From positions 496,001 through 560,000 of the forward strand of contig NC_088940.1 in NCBI RefSeq assembly GCF_033473495.1: a DNA stretch of 64,000 nt. The letters run 5' to 3'. The notes below the pieces were generated by a model, which was not told where the DNA came from, did no database searches, and was given only the letters and a program-made list of their open reading frames with translations. Source of the stretch: Cercospora beticola. Taxonomy: Eukaryota; Ascomycota; Dothideomycetes; Mycosphaerellales; Mycosphaerellaceae. Shown piece by piece: positions 32,257 to 42,366 of this stretch. Positions within the stretch are counted from its first letter, which is position 1. Each line of letters opens with the position of its first letter. A program made the translations under genes and the position numbers.

Positions 32257-33151
32257 TCAGCCCCTTAGCCATCCGGACAATGGTGTGTTGAACCAAAGTC
32301 CACCACAGTGAGGGCAATGCTTCCGCACTGTCTCGTCCCTCATAGTTTGCATGATAGTCCACTTCCGACAGTTCACAGACGGGCACACGTACAACGTGAA
32401 CCCAGCGGGCATCGTGCGCATGCCCATCCGGGAATCGAGAACCTCCGCGACAAAGGGTGCAAATTCGAAGACCGCTTGACAGTTGGCAAAGGCCTTTCCG
32501 TCCTTGAACGCACGGTAGTTTTTGCTGACGATCTCCACCAGTCGCTCTCGCATCTCCTTAGTCTTCTCTGGTGGAATTTCGTAGATCGCTTCGACCGCGT
32601 CCACGAAGTCTGCGCGTTGCCAGTTGGTGCCTATCAGCGCTTTGGACTTGGCCATTGCGAGCGACATGAGAGGCCTGACCTCATACTTCTCGGCGATCGT
32701 GTGAACGGCAACTGCGAACGCGAGTGGGCCCGGATTGTTTTCAACTCCGTCCGGCGAGCTGAAAGTTGGTTGCCACAGGTAATCGCCCGAGTAGAAGTAC
32801 TGAAGCAACGCCTGAACCGCGAAGGCGTCGTCTTCAACGAGATTTACCACACCTGTGGTGGCCTCCTGTTCTCCTCAGTCAGCACATTGAAGGCAAGTCA
32901 AAGAACAATTAACGAACGGCGAAGCCCCCTTCCACGGCTCTCTCAAAGAACGTGCTCTGCGAGCATACGACGATGCGGTGAACTTTCCAGATCTGACGGC
33001 CGCAGTGAACCTCCAGGTCGGTCCAGCGGGGGTCGCCGAACAGCCTGCACGCAAGTCAGTCGCGGAGAGTCGAAGAAAACCTGCAAGGTTCTTACCTCGA
33101 GATGGCAGCTCGGTGCTCCTGTTGCGGTGCGGCAATCTCGTTGGAGCTCAT
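32257..33151 (-). CDS. BTB/POZ protein, array copy 1, with C-terminal zinc-binding module
   Basis: Three exons (33096-33151, 32918-33044, 32257-32865) encode 263 residues. The BTB core is typical: LFGDPRWTDLEVHCG, WKVHRIVVCSQSTFFERAV, then LVEDDAFAVQALLQYFYSGDY. A BACK-like helical region follows. The end carries CPSVNCRKW and CPHCGGLW, a four-cysteine zinc-ribbon pattern that is repeated in the two following paralogues. BTB domains dimerise and often serve as Cullin-3 adaptors; whether this one does is unknown. Intron donors at 33095 (gtaag) and 32917 (gttcgt) are read on the minus strand; the second is weak but required by frame. Confidence 0.88.
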
Positions 33152-33631
33152 TGTTGGCTGCAATGCGCGAAGAATTCTGAGCATTGTGTTGCAGAGAGAA
33201 TAATGGCGAACGTATCAGAAAATGGAACGCGTGCGTCAACAGCGGGAAGTGAAGGAGTAGCAAACAGTGCACGGACCTAAGCTGCAGCCGCGTGGTGGGC
33301 CTTCAAGTATTCAGACACGTTGTGGCGTAGCAAAGCCCGTGTGAGGCAGACGCGAAAAGCACCACGTCTCTTAATCTACTGGCACGGATTTTCGGAATGA
33401 TAGCATCAGCCCGGCACTCTTGTAGAGACTGGCGTGAGTGGAGCCACGATTAAAACCTGCTAGCATCGACGTTTCTCACTTCCCTTCTGTTTGAATTTGA
33501 AAGATTATTGTTTGATACCAGGACTACGATTATACTGCAGAACAGGCACGACAACTCGGCAGCGGCTTCGCCGAGGAGGTAATAACTCAACTCATCACAT
33601 CATTCGCAGTGCTGAGTCTTGTAGAGTCGTC
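33152..33631. other. 480-bp spacer between BTB copies 1 and 2
   Basis: No gene seen. It contains the promoter of copy 1 and the 3' flank of copy 2. Confidence 0.5.
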
Positions 33632-34521
33632 TCAAGCCTTGGTCCATGGCCTGCCCGGCGAGTCGAGTGACGCTGCATACTTTTCGAGAGTTTTGCCTGA
33701 GCTTCTGAGGTGACAGGCCGGACAAAAGTAGTTGTCTTTACTACCAGAGCTCAAAGTCTTGGGCAGGGGAGCTGTTCTCGAGCAATTCGTGCATAAAGAG
33801 AATCTTCGCATGCTGGCTTCGGCCATCCCGAAACACAGCTCCGCAGCGAGTGCTGGCGTCTGTCGGATGAACTGAGCGAGTTCAGATTAGGAACCACGCT
33901 GCAGCAACTGCTTGTTCTCATCGAGGACCTCGCAGACGACAGATCTCAACGTCTCGGGCTTCTCTTCAGACGACCATAGATTTCTTGCAACTCGCACAAA
34001 GTCGGCAGAATCAGGCTTCATACTGCTCTTGAGCTTTCTTGTCGCTAACTCTGCGAGTTTAGTGACGCCATATTTGTCGGCTGCGATGTACACCGCAACG
34101 TGTAGGTCCGACGCGCTTGAATTGGCGCTCTTGCTCAGGTCCGCATCGTAGTCGCCTTTGTAGAAGAATTTGACCATCGCGTTGATAGCATCTGGGAAGT
34201 CTTCTTGTAGCACAATGACCTTTTTGCGCGCCTCCTGTGCTGAGTTAGTGACTGGTCGATAGGTTGTATAGAAGTAAACAAAGTGACGTACCTTGAATTG
34301 TCCACTGCAAGCTTTCATGAAGTACTCGTTCTGCGTGCAGATGATCGCTTGGTGGACCGCCCATTTTCTTCCCTCGCATTCGATGGTCATGTCGGAGAAC
34401 TTCGAGTCGCCGAAGAGCCTGGATATAGTCAGCTTCTGTTCTTCAGTCGCGGGCGTCGCGTTGTTTCTGACCCAGACAACACGCCAGCAAGGGCAGCTTG
34501 GGTTGTGTTGGTGTCCGCCAT
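33632..34521 (-). CDS. BTB/POZ protein, array copy 2, in-frame TAA
   Basis: Exons 34483-34521, 34292-34435 and 33632-34234 give the same plan as its neighbours: MADTNTTQAALAG, the BTB core (LFGDSKFSDMTIECEGR; VHQAIICTQNEYFMKAC; DAINAMVKFFYKGDYD), helical BACK-like part, and a C-terminal CTNC...CPAC module. A TAA at 33887-33889 stops translation after 176 residues. The same frame then runs on as SELAQFIRQTPALAAELC into the zinc module, to a stop at 33632. CAA to TAA is the simplest explanation, making this a truncated allele or recent pseudogene. A 23-27 nt intron over the stop is possible on paper but too short. The first intron (47 nt) is inferred from frame. Confidence 0.8.
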
Positions 34522-34741
34522 AGCGACGTGGTGTGTTTGGAGTGGAAAGTGCGAGGTCAAGAGCGCGAACGAGAAAGAATGTTGCTCTACCTCTTCACTC
34601 GACCCGCTAGCGCCGCACTAATGTGGCAGGGATGAACATGTGCAGTGCTCCTTCCAATCAGCCCATAAGCCATCAACACCTTCACTTCACTTCACTCAGC
34701 GAGCGGAAAGCCATCGTACGCCCTGCTGATATCCAACACGC

Positions 34742-35738
34742 TTAAAGACCGCCGGCCTCCCGACCAAGTTTGTAGTTGTACTCCCACGTCGAAATGCGAT
34801 GCCGATGCGTGGCGCAGCTTGGACAACAGATGTAGCGCACTGACTTTTGTTCTTCAGGCAAGCAAACCTCCACTGTAAACGCGACTCCGCAAGCCGGACA
34901 ACGATATGTTGAATGAGACTTGCTCAGCTGCAGCTCCTTTGCCAACCCGAGCTGAAAGGCCTCGGAGACCAGCGCAACAGCGAAAGCCGGGACACCCTTC
35001 GCAACCATTTGGAAGTTCTCGCGAGCGAGCAGGGGTTTGCCGCTGCTCAGGACACAAGCCATCAAAGACCGTCGCAGTGGTTCTTTGCGATCCTCGTCTT
35101 CGAAATAGATTGCGATGATGGCCTGCAGAAAGCCTGGTGCATCACAACCATGCTGTGAGAGGAGAACGTCGAACTTGAACAGCGCGAGTTTCGACAGTGC
35201 CGGTAGACCATACTTGTCGCCAATAGCATGCACATGAACATTCATCGCGAGAGCGTGCCAGTCACTCTCGGCGTTGTCGTTGTGAGCGGTGTCATCATAG
35301 TCGGTAGAGTAGAGGAAGCGAAGCATTGCAGCTACCGCATTCGGGTGATCCTCCTTCAGTGTGATAGTGTTATTTGAACCCTCCTGTGACAAGTAGAGTT
35401 AGCTCTGCGAAACGATATTGAGCCAGATTTCATCTGCTCGAGCAAGTCGTAGACAGCCAAACATGCCGGACTCGGATGGAGCATACCTTGAAACGTCCAT
35501 CGAACGCTACCTTGAAGAAGTCACACTGAGAGCACACCACTGCTTTGTGGATTCGCCATTTGCGCTCGCCACACTGGATGGTGGCATCCGAATAGGTACT
35601 GTCGCAGAACAATCCAGTGATGCTGTCAAGCAGCATGCGCGAGTCTTTCGACAGCATGATCGGTTCTGCAAGTCCACCCAGAAGTTCTTTTTTGGTCAGA
35701 GGCACCGATGTGGGTCCAGACAGTGTAAGATTGGGAGG
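34742..35738 (-). CDS. BTB/POZ protein, array copy 3, 5' end unresolved
   Basis: Exons 35487-35738 and 34742-35383 (103-nt intron) give about 298 residues of the same family: FCDSTYSDATIQCGERKW, IHKAVVCSQCDFFKVAF, AVAAMLRFLYSTDYDD, then helices, and a C-terminal module CPACGVAF...CCPSC. The upstream exon appears to begin at a good acceptor (cgactgacgcctacag), so a short first exon with the ATG should lie further upstream. A candidate is ATG 35890, giving only six residues. If not, the first internal ATG is at 35657, just before the BTB fold. Copies 1-3 are all on the minus strand, as expected from tandem duplication. Confidence 0.8.
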
Positions 35739-36182
35739 CTGTAGGCGTCAGTCGATGCAGTATGGATGATGCTCGAAGTGCACAGCGTAGATGACTAGGG
35801 TGAGAGGGTAGTTATACTGAATGCGGAGGGCGAAAGACTGCGGCGAGTGAATCAGCAAACACGATTTCACGTGATTGTCGCAGCCCATTGTTTTTGAACC
35901 AGATCGGGAGCTCGCTCATAGCGAACATGTAGTGCGGTCTTTGGTGCCAGTGTCCAAGAGACTTGTGCACTCGTGTTAAGCCTTGTGGTCCACTGCGGCG
36001 ACGCAGCCTGCTTGATATGCGTCTCAACGCACGAAGTGCCCGACCCCCAAGGCGGGTGTACGAGTGAGAACATATTCGTCACCATCACGCCAGCGACGCA
36101 TCGATTCAATCTTCTGTTTGAGCGCTATTTTCGAGAAACGCCTTGTTCTCTCACCGGAATACAGTATTCGTTTAAGGTCCAG

Positions 36183-36833
36183 TCAGAGAGGTGCGATGGT
36201 GATGTTAACAAAAGTGTCCTGAACAAAACTGCTCACACGATTCACAGCCTCAGGAGCCCCAGCAAGTGTGCACCCGGCCTGGAGACTTGCGTCCCCTTCC
36301 ATCTGATCGGCGACTAATCCTGGTCAACAACATCCATTGCGTGTTATAGCCAGCAGCGAAAAAGCTTACCTTGCAAAGACACGAGCTGCGCTCCTTTCGC
36401 TTGCACATGCTTCACCAGCAGCTCTCTATTCCTCTTCTCCTCGGCCGAATGCGCGTCTTCATCAGCTACGACGATAAACACCTTCCCCTTCACGTCACTT
36501 CCCAGCAGAACCTGGAATACAGCATTCAGTTCTTCCTCGTCATCGAGGCAAAGCCATATGATATCCGCGTTCCGCGCGACCAATGTTAAAGCAGAAGTAG
36601 CTCGCGAATTTTCATGTTGAAAAGCAAAATCTTCAGCTTCTTTCGTGGTATGGTTGAGGACAACGAGAGGCGGCTTGAGCTTAGCATGCGTTGAGAGCTT
36701 TGTTGCTATAGCCTGCAGGAGTTTGTCTCAGCTGCTGGAAGTTTTGGCTAGAAGTAAGTGGGTAAGGGGTGGGAGGTGGAGTGCATACCCTACCTACGGG
36801 CCTCAGCCCGATGACTCCCATTCGTTGCGGCAT
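36183..36833 (-). CDS. single-domain 3-hydroxyisobutyrate dehydrogenase-like protein
   Basis: Three exons (36798-36833, 36370-36712, 36183-36319) total 516 nt and give 171 residues with consistent phases. The order is that of the NAD-binding domain of beta-hydroxyacid dehydrogenases/6PGDH: MGVIGL start, PLVVLNHTTKEAEDF, ADIIWLCLDDEEELNAVF, GKVFIVVADEDAHSAEEK, ALVGLQ-type strand (here AQLVSLQG), GCTLAGAPEAVNRV. The family is usually about 300 residues with a second all-helical catalytic domain, absent here. The glycine loop is also shortened (GLRP where GxGxMG is expected), so cofactor binding is doubtful. The frame stays open after the TGA for about 50 codons without resembling the missing domain. 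It is a decayed or repurposed enzyme. Confidence 0.65.
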
Positions 36834-37362
36834 GTTCTAGCGTAGAAAAGAGTGTTCTTCAGTGCGTTGAGGTCTGTTCTTTTCTTCTAGGTGTTCACTA
36901 ATCTTTCTGCGGGTCGAAAACGTTTTGCTCCTCTTCCTTGCTTCGTGGGTCGCGCTGCATTTGTATCCGGTTCCGCGGCGATCGTCGATTGCACGCGAAG
37001 GGCAGAACATGAGACCCGCAAGTTGCCGTACTCGGTAAGTGGTGCGGATGTTGCAAGTTGTGTAAATGGTGTGACAGTCGCGTAGAATTCCAAGGCTTAT
37101 TCTCGTGGTAGTTCCTCATGTGTTAGTTGCGCTAGCCGTATATTGTTGAGCAGTGGGTTTCCCCAGCTAGCAAATTTGCGACTAGCCTGTACTTTGTAGA
37201 GGCAGTGATGAAGAATGCGCCTGAAACTTCTCAACGCATGTCTTGTAATTATTACGTCGTTCTCAGATAATTGGGACTGGGTCCGGATCTCTTTCGGATT
37301 CATGAGCTCGTCAAATCGTAGGCCTGGTTCTTCATTCCTCCTCTTCGAGTGCATTCAATTCG
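36834..37362. other. 529-bp intergenic region
   Basis: Upstream region of the dehydrogenase-like gene and 3' flank of the 5-phosphatase gene. No gene seen. Confidence 0.5.
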
Positions 37363-38709
37363 TTAAACATTACCAAGCAGCGCCACCAACACAAAGTAAC
37401 CTCCAACTACACCGACCACAGTGCCAGCCAACAGGGCCTCGCCTTGTCCAGTGAGGGTCAGATATGCGCCAAGCCCCACAATCAGCTCGTACCTCCGTGC
37501 CCAAGCTCGTCGAGCCTTCCAGTCGCTATCAATCGTGAAAGGTGCAGACTGCGGCGAGAACACCGCAGGCTTCTTCGGAATCGCAAAGCTCAACGCCACA
37601 GGCCTGTGGTCACTCGTGGGCTGAATTGGCAGGGCACTGTACGACTGGACCTTTGGTGGGGCTTCAGCTGAAAAAAGGATCCGGTCGCACCAGGATGGAA
37701 TTCTGTGCTTTGCCCATAGCCACACCTGCTCGACTGTGTTATCCAATTCGAGACCTGGAAAATCTTCATCCTTGTTCTTTGCAGCTTCGAGCTGTTGGGC
37801 GGTCTGCCTTGCCACCTGCATTGCTTTGGAGCTGTACTTGTACGTCGGCGGAAAGTCAATTGGAGCTTCGGAAAACCCATGTAAGGTACGTCCACCACGT
37901 AGCTCTCTTGATAGCTGATCCTTCTTAAGAAGCTGGCTGTAGTGCGTGGGGTCTGATGCTGTCGACATTGGCTGTGGCCATCCCTCGAAGTCCTGCAAGT
38001 CTGGGTGCTGATCTGCTGTGCGGTAATTGAGGTCACCTGCGAAGAAGATATGTGAGGCGGGCGTAAACGGATGATGGCGATCTGCTGATCGTTGTCGCTC
38101 TGCTTGCCCTTCATTCGACAAAAGTCGGTCCTGCTCGTCTGCTGTCGATTGTGGAAGTCCTTCGCGTCGCGTTGAGTCTACAGGCTCAAAGACAAGAGTC
38201 TTGCAGATGTTTTGCCAATCCTCGTTCCTCCTCTGCCATGCTTCTTCCATAGGCGCCAGATGTGCTGCCACGAATGTCACGACAACGTCGTCTTCCAGTC
38301 CAAGCCTGACTCCGACCGCGCCTTTGTTCCCCATCTCCCACAACCCGACTCCAGTTCCTGCCTCCTCTGCCCATCGTATGCTGTCTCTTGTTCCATGTCT
38401 CGCAAAGAGCATTATCCCAGTCATGCCCACATTGCGCGTAAGCACATGCTCGTAGTCTGCATCTTGGCCAAATCTCCACTGGGTCGCGCGATAAACTGCT
38501 TCGGCGAATCGACTGAAGTAGGGTGTGAGAAGGGAGCCGCCGAGGAAGCTGAAACCGATAGGTGCGATTTCCTGCAGAGCCAGCACGATCAGATCGGGAG
38601 GGATGATGCCGGTCTTGAAGCTGGAGTAGAGGGAAGACGCGAAGTAGTCGGTATGGATCTCTTCGCGACCAGCGTTAAACGTCGTGACATGGCAGTGCAG
38701 GTCGCCCAT
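37363..38709 (-). CDS. INP54: inositol polyphosphate 5-phosphatase, tail-anchored (INP54-like)
   Basis: A single exon of 448 residues starting MGDLHCHVTTFNAGRE. It carries the endonuclease/exonuclease/phosphatase fold with 5-phosphatase motifs: LALQEIAP, GNKGAVGVRL, FAGDLNYR (about 225), PSWCDRILF (about 340), TSDHRPV (about 366). The enzyme removes the 5-phosphate of phosphatidylinositol bisphosphate. The C-terminus ends in one hydrophobic helix (GTVVGVVGGYFVLVALLG) with only two residues after it, a tail anchor like that placing yeast Inp54 in the ER. The frame is open another 84 codons upstream to ATG 38961,  but homology begins at 38709. An inserted loop (residues about 180-215) between catalytic motifs is charged and variable. 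Confidence 0.88.
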   Translation of the reverse strand: MGDLHCHVTTFNAGREEIHTDYFASSLYSSFKTGIIPPDLIVLALQEIAPIGFSFLGGSLLTPYFSRFAEAVYRATQWRFGQDADYEHVLTRNVGMTGIMLFARHGTRDSIRWAEEAGTGVGLWEMGNKGAVGVRLGLEDDVVVTFVAAHLAPMEEAWQRRNEDWQNICKTLVFEPVDSTRREGLPQSTADEQDRLLSNEGQAERQRSADRHHPFTPASHIFFAGDLNYRTADQHPDLQDFEGWPQPMSTASDPTHYSQLLKKDQLSRELRGGRTLHGFSEAPIDFPPTYKYSSKAMQVARQTAQQLEAAKNKDEDFPGLELDNTVEQVWLWAKHRIPSWCDRILFSAEAPPKVQSYSALPIQPTSDHRPVALSFAIPKKPAVFSPQSAPFTIDSDWKARRAWARRYELIVGLGAYLTLTGQGEALLAGTVVGVVGGYFVLVALLGNV

Positions 38710-39685
38710 TTTGGGCGTAGGTTGAGGGAGCGGATTCCGTGAATTCGCGTGAGAGAGGTTCACAGCACGCGAAATGTTATCCTCTACGTCATGAAAGTCC
38801 GTGCACAATGTGCCAAGTGAATTCTCCACGTCTCCATACCCTGCTGTATCCTGGTAGATCTCAGGTCTACTGGTCGTGCTGTTTCTCAAAAGACATATAG
38901 GAAGATGGTCAGAAAGCAAGACTTCACAGGTGACACGAGAACATGAGATCCGTACATCCATCCAGTGGAATAGACCGCAGCTAAACGGCTCGCTATTGCA
39001 CCTCCTTATCCCTTAAGACTGATAGATGTCTTTGATTGACGGACACAGCAAGTTCAATTTGCTTTCAATCCATCTCAGCCGCCGAGTGCGATTCCCATTC
39101 TCGTTGCCAGAAGCCCCATGCGAGTTGCATTTCGCGTAGATATAGGACCCGAGATCCATCGATGTTTGGTGTACATCATGCATTGCTGGAAATGCCACAA
39201 GACTTTGTGACGGCATGTAATAAGACTGTTTCATGGACGAACGGCAGGGTGCTCAATGTGTTCATTCAGGATAACAACATTGCCATCAACAACACGTTCT
39301 GGCCTGGAGTGAAAAGCAGCTGGACCACTGTCAGATCTGGGTCCGTCGTGTAGGGTCCGAACGAGACCGTTTGAACCCGTTGTGTCGACTGTGTCGAAGA
39401 GATGAACCGTGGTGCTCAGGAAGGGCCACATGTACCAACGTGATTGTATTGCCACGTTGTAAGACTGGCGCTGGTTCAAGAGCTGTATTTGCGCTTCTGG
39501 GCTTGTGCATGCGGTCTTGTCGAAGCCACGTACATTGAGTCGCCAATCAACAGCATTTCCATTGGATGATGCCATTGTCTGGACAGTATGGCATTGTTGC
39601 TGAATCGACGATGAGGCGCGGCGCTCGCGTTACAAGACGTCTTGGAAGTACGAGGTCGCGATTCGCCAGATCCCAGATTCTGATG
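38710..39685. other. 976-bp region without a firm gene
   Basis: It holds the promoter of the 5-phosphatase gene. Open frames occur on both strands. The most natural-looking is plus-strand 39162-39353, ending VKSSWTTVRSGSVV, with VSWTNGRVLNVFIQDNN, which faintly recalls a fucose-lectin blade. The minus strand has a 114-codon frame at 39231-39575. Neither is supported enough to call. Confidence 0.35.
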
Positions 39686-40876
39686 CTACGCTTCGCCATC
39701 ACGTCCAAGCTCCCTCATGTACGGAGGTCTCTCGTGCCAATTGACATTCCCTCGTTCGTCAACTGAAAACTTCCCTTTGCAGAATTTGCCGAAAATACGA
39801 GAGACTGCTCTGTAAGTGCGTCCCGGGATTCGCGCAGCCACGTCCTTGAACTTCATTCCAGCAGCACGCAGACGAGCTATCTTCTCCAACTCCTCTAAGC
39901 TGTACCCCGAATCTCGCTTCAGAGAGGCGTCGATGTCCATGTATCGATGCCAAATCGCCTTCCGACTTCGGTCAGACATTAGCTTCGAAATTTGATCAAG
40001 ACTGAGCCTCCGTACATTCCTAAGTTGTAGAAGTTTTGCGTCTTCCTCCTGTGACCATGGAACCTTCAATATTTTCTTCGCCGGTCCTTTGAGCTTTCGA
40101 TCACGGGTGGCGCGTGAGTACAGAGCCTCGAGAGCAGTCCGCCTGGAGCCAGGCAGCAGGGCAGTAATTTCGTGCCAAGACATACCTGCTTCCCTGAGAG
40201 TGAGAACCTTTTCTATGTCCTCCAACGTCCAGCTGTATCTGGACATTCGGCTTCGCAGCATATGATTGACAGTGGCCACTGGGCGTCCCAATCGATGTGC
40301 AATTGATGTAGGTCTCAGGCCCTGCTTCTGGAGGTTGACTGCCTGATCTCTTTCCTCCAAGCTATACACGTTCGATCGACCACCAGCAGATATGCAGCGA
40401 GCCCGCATGAGATAACTCTCTAAGCCGCCATGAGACCGACCAAGTTTCTCAGCGATTTTCTGCCACGTAAGTCCTTGGTCTCGGAGTTCGCGAACCTTGT
40501 TGTGGTCATCGTCAGTCCACCCTAGTATACGCCGTTGCCCGAATGAGCTGCCAGGTGGAAGGTATCTCCAGACCGCGAAAAGTCTTCTGTTCAGAGTCTT
40601 AGCAATAGTTCCGACAGTCTCATATGATTCCCAAAGCTCGTCGATGCGCCGTCGATCTTCCGCCGTTAACTCAGGACTGCTTGATGCTCCATCGACCGAC
40701 GCATTAACGCGGTTCTGTGAGCAGATCGAGCTGGCGTGATAATGTCGTCGGCATGCAGAGATGCAATCGGATCGTGCGATGATCGGCAGCAGGCCATGGC
40801 CTCGCAAAGGCAATGGCTCGATCCATGTCGTGATGACCCGCGGGCGAAAGACGAGTCTGCACAGCAGACCAGCCAT
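39686..40876 (-). CDS. six-repeat Myb/HTH-like protein with mitochondrial-type leader
   Basis: A single exon of 396 residues. The first 50 residues are arginine-rich and nearly free of acids (MAGLLCRLVFRPRVITTWIE; RRHYHASSICS), like a mitochondrial presequence. Then six helix-turn-helix modules of about 45-50 residues follow, each with a leading W/Y, an acidic D/E patch, a conserved alkyl L-R/Q-x-x-G turn and a recognition-like helix: LTAEDRRRIDELWESY, WTDDDHNKVRELRDQGLTW, YSLEERDQAVNLQKQGLR, WTLEDIEKVLTLREAGMSW, WSQEEDAKLLQLRN, YSLEELEKIARLRAAGMKF. The pattern is Myb/SANT-like, suggesting nucleic-acid binding, perhaps of mitochondrial DNA or RNA. No named family is recognised; function is inferred. 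Confidence 0.75.
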   Translation of the reverse strand: MAGLLCRLVFRPRVITTWIEPLPLRGHGLLPIIARSDCISACRRHYHASSICSQNRVNASVDGASSSPELTAEDRRRIDELWESYETVGTIAKTLNRRLFAVWRYLPPGSSFGQRRILGWTDDDHNKVRELRDQGLTWQKIAEKLGRSHGGLESYLMRARCISAGGRSNVYSLEERDQAVNLQKQGLRPTSIAHRLGRPVATVNHMLRSRMSRYSWTLEDIEKVLTLREAGMSWHEITALLPGSRRTALEALYSRATRDRKLKGPAKKILKVPWSQEEDAKLLQLRNVRRLSLDQISKLMSDRSRKAIWHRYMDIDASLKRDSGYSLEELEKIARLRAAGMKFKDVAARIPGRTYRAVSRIFGKFCKGKFSVDERGNVNWHERPPYMRELGRDGEA

Positions 40877-41189
40877 AAGACAGACGCGTGAGCTCTGTTC
40901 TGGAACGCGTCGCGGGCAGACGGGAAGTCTAGCCTCCCGGGAAACCCTGCAGATGAGGCTGAACCTTATACATCGACAGTGACATCATTCGCTGCAGCGG
41001 ATGAAGACAGCGTAACAATTCAAGGACACCTCACCGAGAAATGTTCTGTATCTGATCTGCATCGCTTCCACCGCCACACTGGCGTCTCCCACATTATCTG
41101 CCCCGTCCTCGAAGACGCAAGTCTCAAGCACCACCTCTCGATTCCTCTACTTTCTGCTCGGCCTTCTCGTCCTCTCCTTAGCCATCACA
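40877..41189. promoter_or_regulatory. shared divergent upstream region
   Basis: 313 bp between the starts of the six-repeat protein gene (minus) and the MDP-1 gene (plus), rich in pyrimidine runs on the plus strand near the MDP-1 start. Confidence 0.45.
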
Positions 41190-41960
41190 ATGGGCCGCTC
41201 ACGCAAAACCGACAACAGCCTCACAGACTCCAATGGCACACCCGTAACCCTCCCAGCCTCAGCTCTCGACCCACCCACAACCTTCACAGACGGCCTGCCA
41301 CTCCCCCGCATGATCGTCTTCGACCTCGACTACACTCTCTGGCCATTCTGGGTACGCCTCATCTCTCAACATCCAAAACCACACAACCAAATCGACTAAC
41401 AACCTCTACAGATCGACACCCACATAACCCCACCCCTCAAACCCTCCCAAAAATCCTCCTCCTCAGCCTCCGCCTCCGGCCTCATAATTCACGACGCCTA
41501 CGGCGAAACCTGCTCCTTCTACCCGGACGTAGCCTCAATCCTCCACAACATCAAAAACCTCAACATAACCCTAGGCTGCGCCTCCCGAACCTCAGCCCCC
41601 AAACTCGCAAACCAACTCCTAGGTCTCCTCCGCGTCCCAACAACCCCTTCCTCCACAGGTTCAGACTCCATCACAGCCCTCTCCCTCTTCGATAACCTCG
41701 AAATCTATCCCGGGAGTAAGAAAACACATTTCAAAAAATTACATTCCGCGACGAAGATTCCGTATGAGGAGATGTTATTTTTCGATGATGAGAGTCGGAA
41801 TAAAGAGGTAGAAGACTTGGGGGTTACGATGCAGTTGGTGAGGGATGGAGTGAGTCGGAAAGAGATTGATCGAGGGGTGGAGTTGTGGAGGAAGAGGAAT
41901 GGGAGGGTGAAGAGGGAAGATGGAGATGAAGGAGAAGAGGAGTCATCAGAGGAGAGCTGA
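41190..41960 (+). CDS. magnesium-dependent phosphatase-1 (MDP-1, HAD fold)
   Basis: Two exons (41190-41351, 41412-41960; intron gtacgc...ctacag) give 236 residues. HAD motif I is MIVFDLDYTLWPFW (nucleophile and acid Asp at 45 and 47); motif II ASRTSAPK; the later motifs are GSKKTHFKKL and MLFFDDESRNKEVEDLGV. The MDP-1/acid phosphatase family dephosphorylates protein tyrosine or glycated amines in the cytosol; the fungal role is not established. The C-terminus is a disordered acidic tail (EDGDEGEEESSEES). The exon 2 start is strongly biased to C in codon third positions, unlike its second half. Confidence 0.88.
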
Positions 41961-42000
41961 GAGGAAAAGTCATTGAGACAGCCTAAGGCAAGGGCTGGAG

Positions 42001-42036
42001 CAGGCGCAGGCGCAGGCGCAGGAAAGGAAAGGAAAG
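42001..42036. repeat. short tandem repeats
   Basis: Three copies of caggcg followed at once by three copies of ggaaa, in the 3' flank of the MDP-1 gene. Confidence 0.8.
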
Positions 42037-42177
42037 ATACCCAATTTTATACAGCCGACGGACGTTTCAGGATAGATTCCAAGACAAATAGACAAGATAA
42101 AATAGACAAAATGAAGTGATCGATCACGAACGAACAAGTCTGGAAGATTACTCGTATCTTTCATTCGAAATCATATA

Positions 42178-42366
42178 TCATAAGGCACTTCTCAAAAAGA
42201 AGCTCAGCAGAAAGAACAAACTCGCTACACTCATGAGCACATTCGTGCAGTGCTGAAGAAAGTCAAACCCGCCGACGATCAAAAGCGCCCCCAAAAGGAA
42301 AAACTCCCTAAGATGCATCATCTCAACCATGCATTCGAGAAGACGACGAGAAGCAAAGAAACCCAT
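42178..42366 (-). CDS. possible 62-residue membrane protein
   Basis: ATG-started frame with two hydrophobic segments (FFLLGALLIVGGFDFL and VLMSVASLFFLLSFFL) after a short amphipathic start with two arginines. It lies alone in the 840-bp stretch between the convergent MDP-1 and CDC4 genes. Small membrane proteins of this kind exist in fungi, but chance cannot be excluded. The rest of that stretch shows no gene. Confidence 0.35.
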   Translation of the reverse strand: MGFFASRRLLECMVEMMHLREFFLLGALLIVGGFDFLQHCTNVLMSVASLFFLLSFFLRSAL

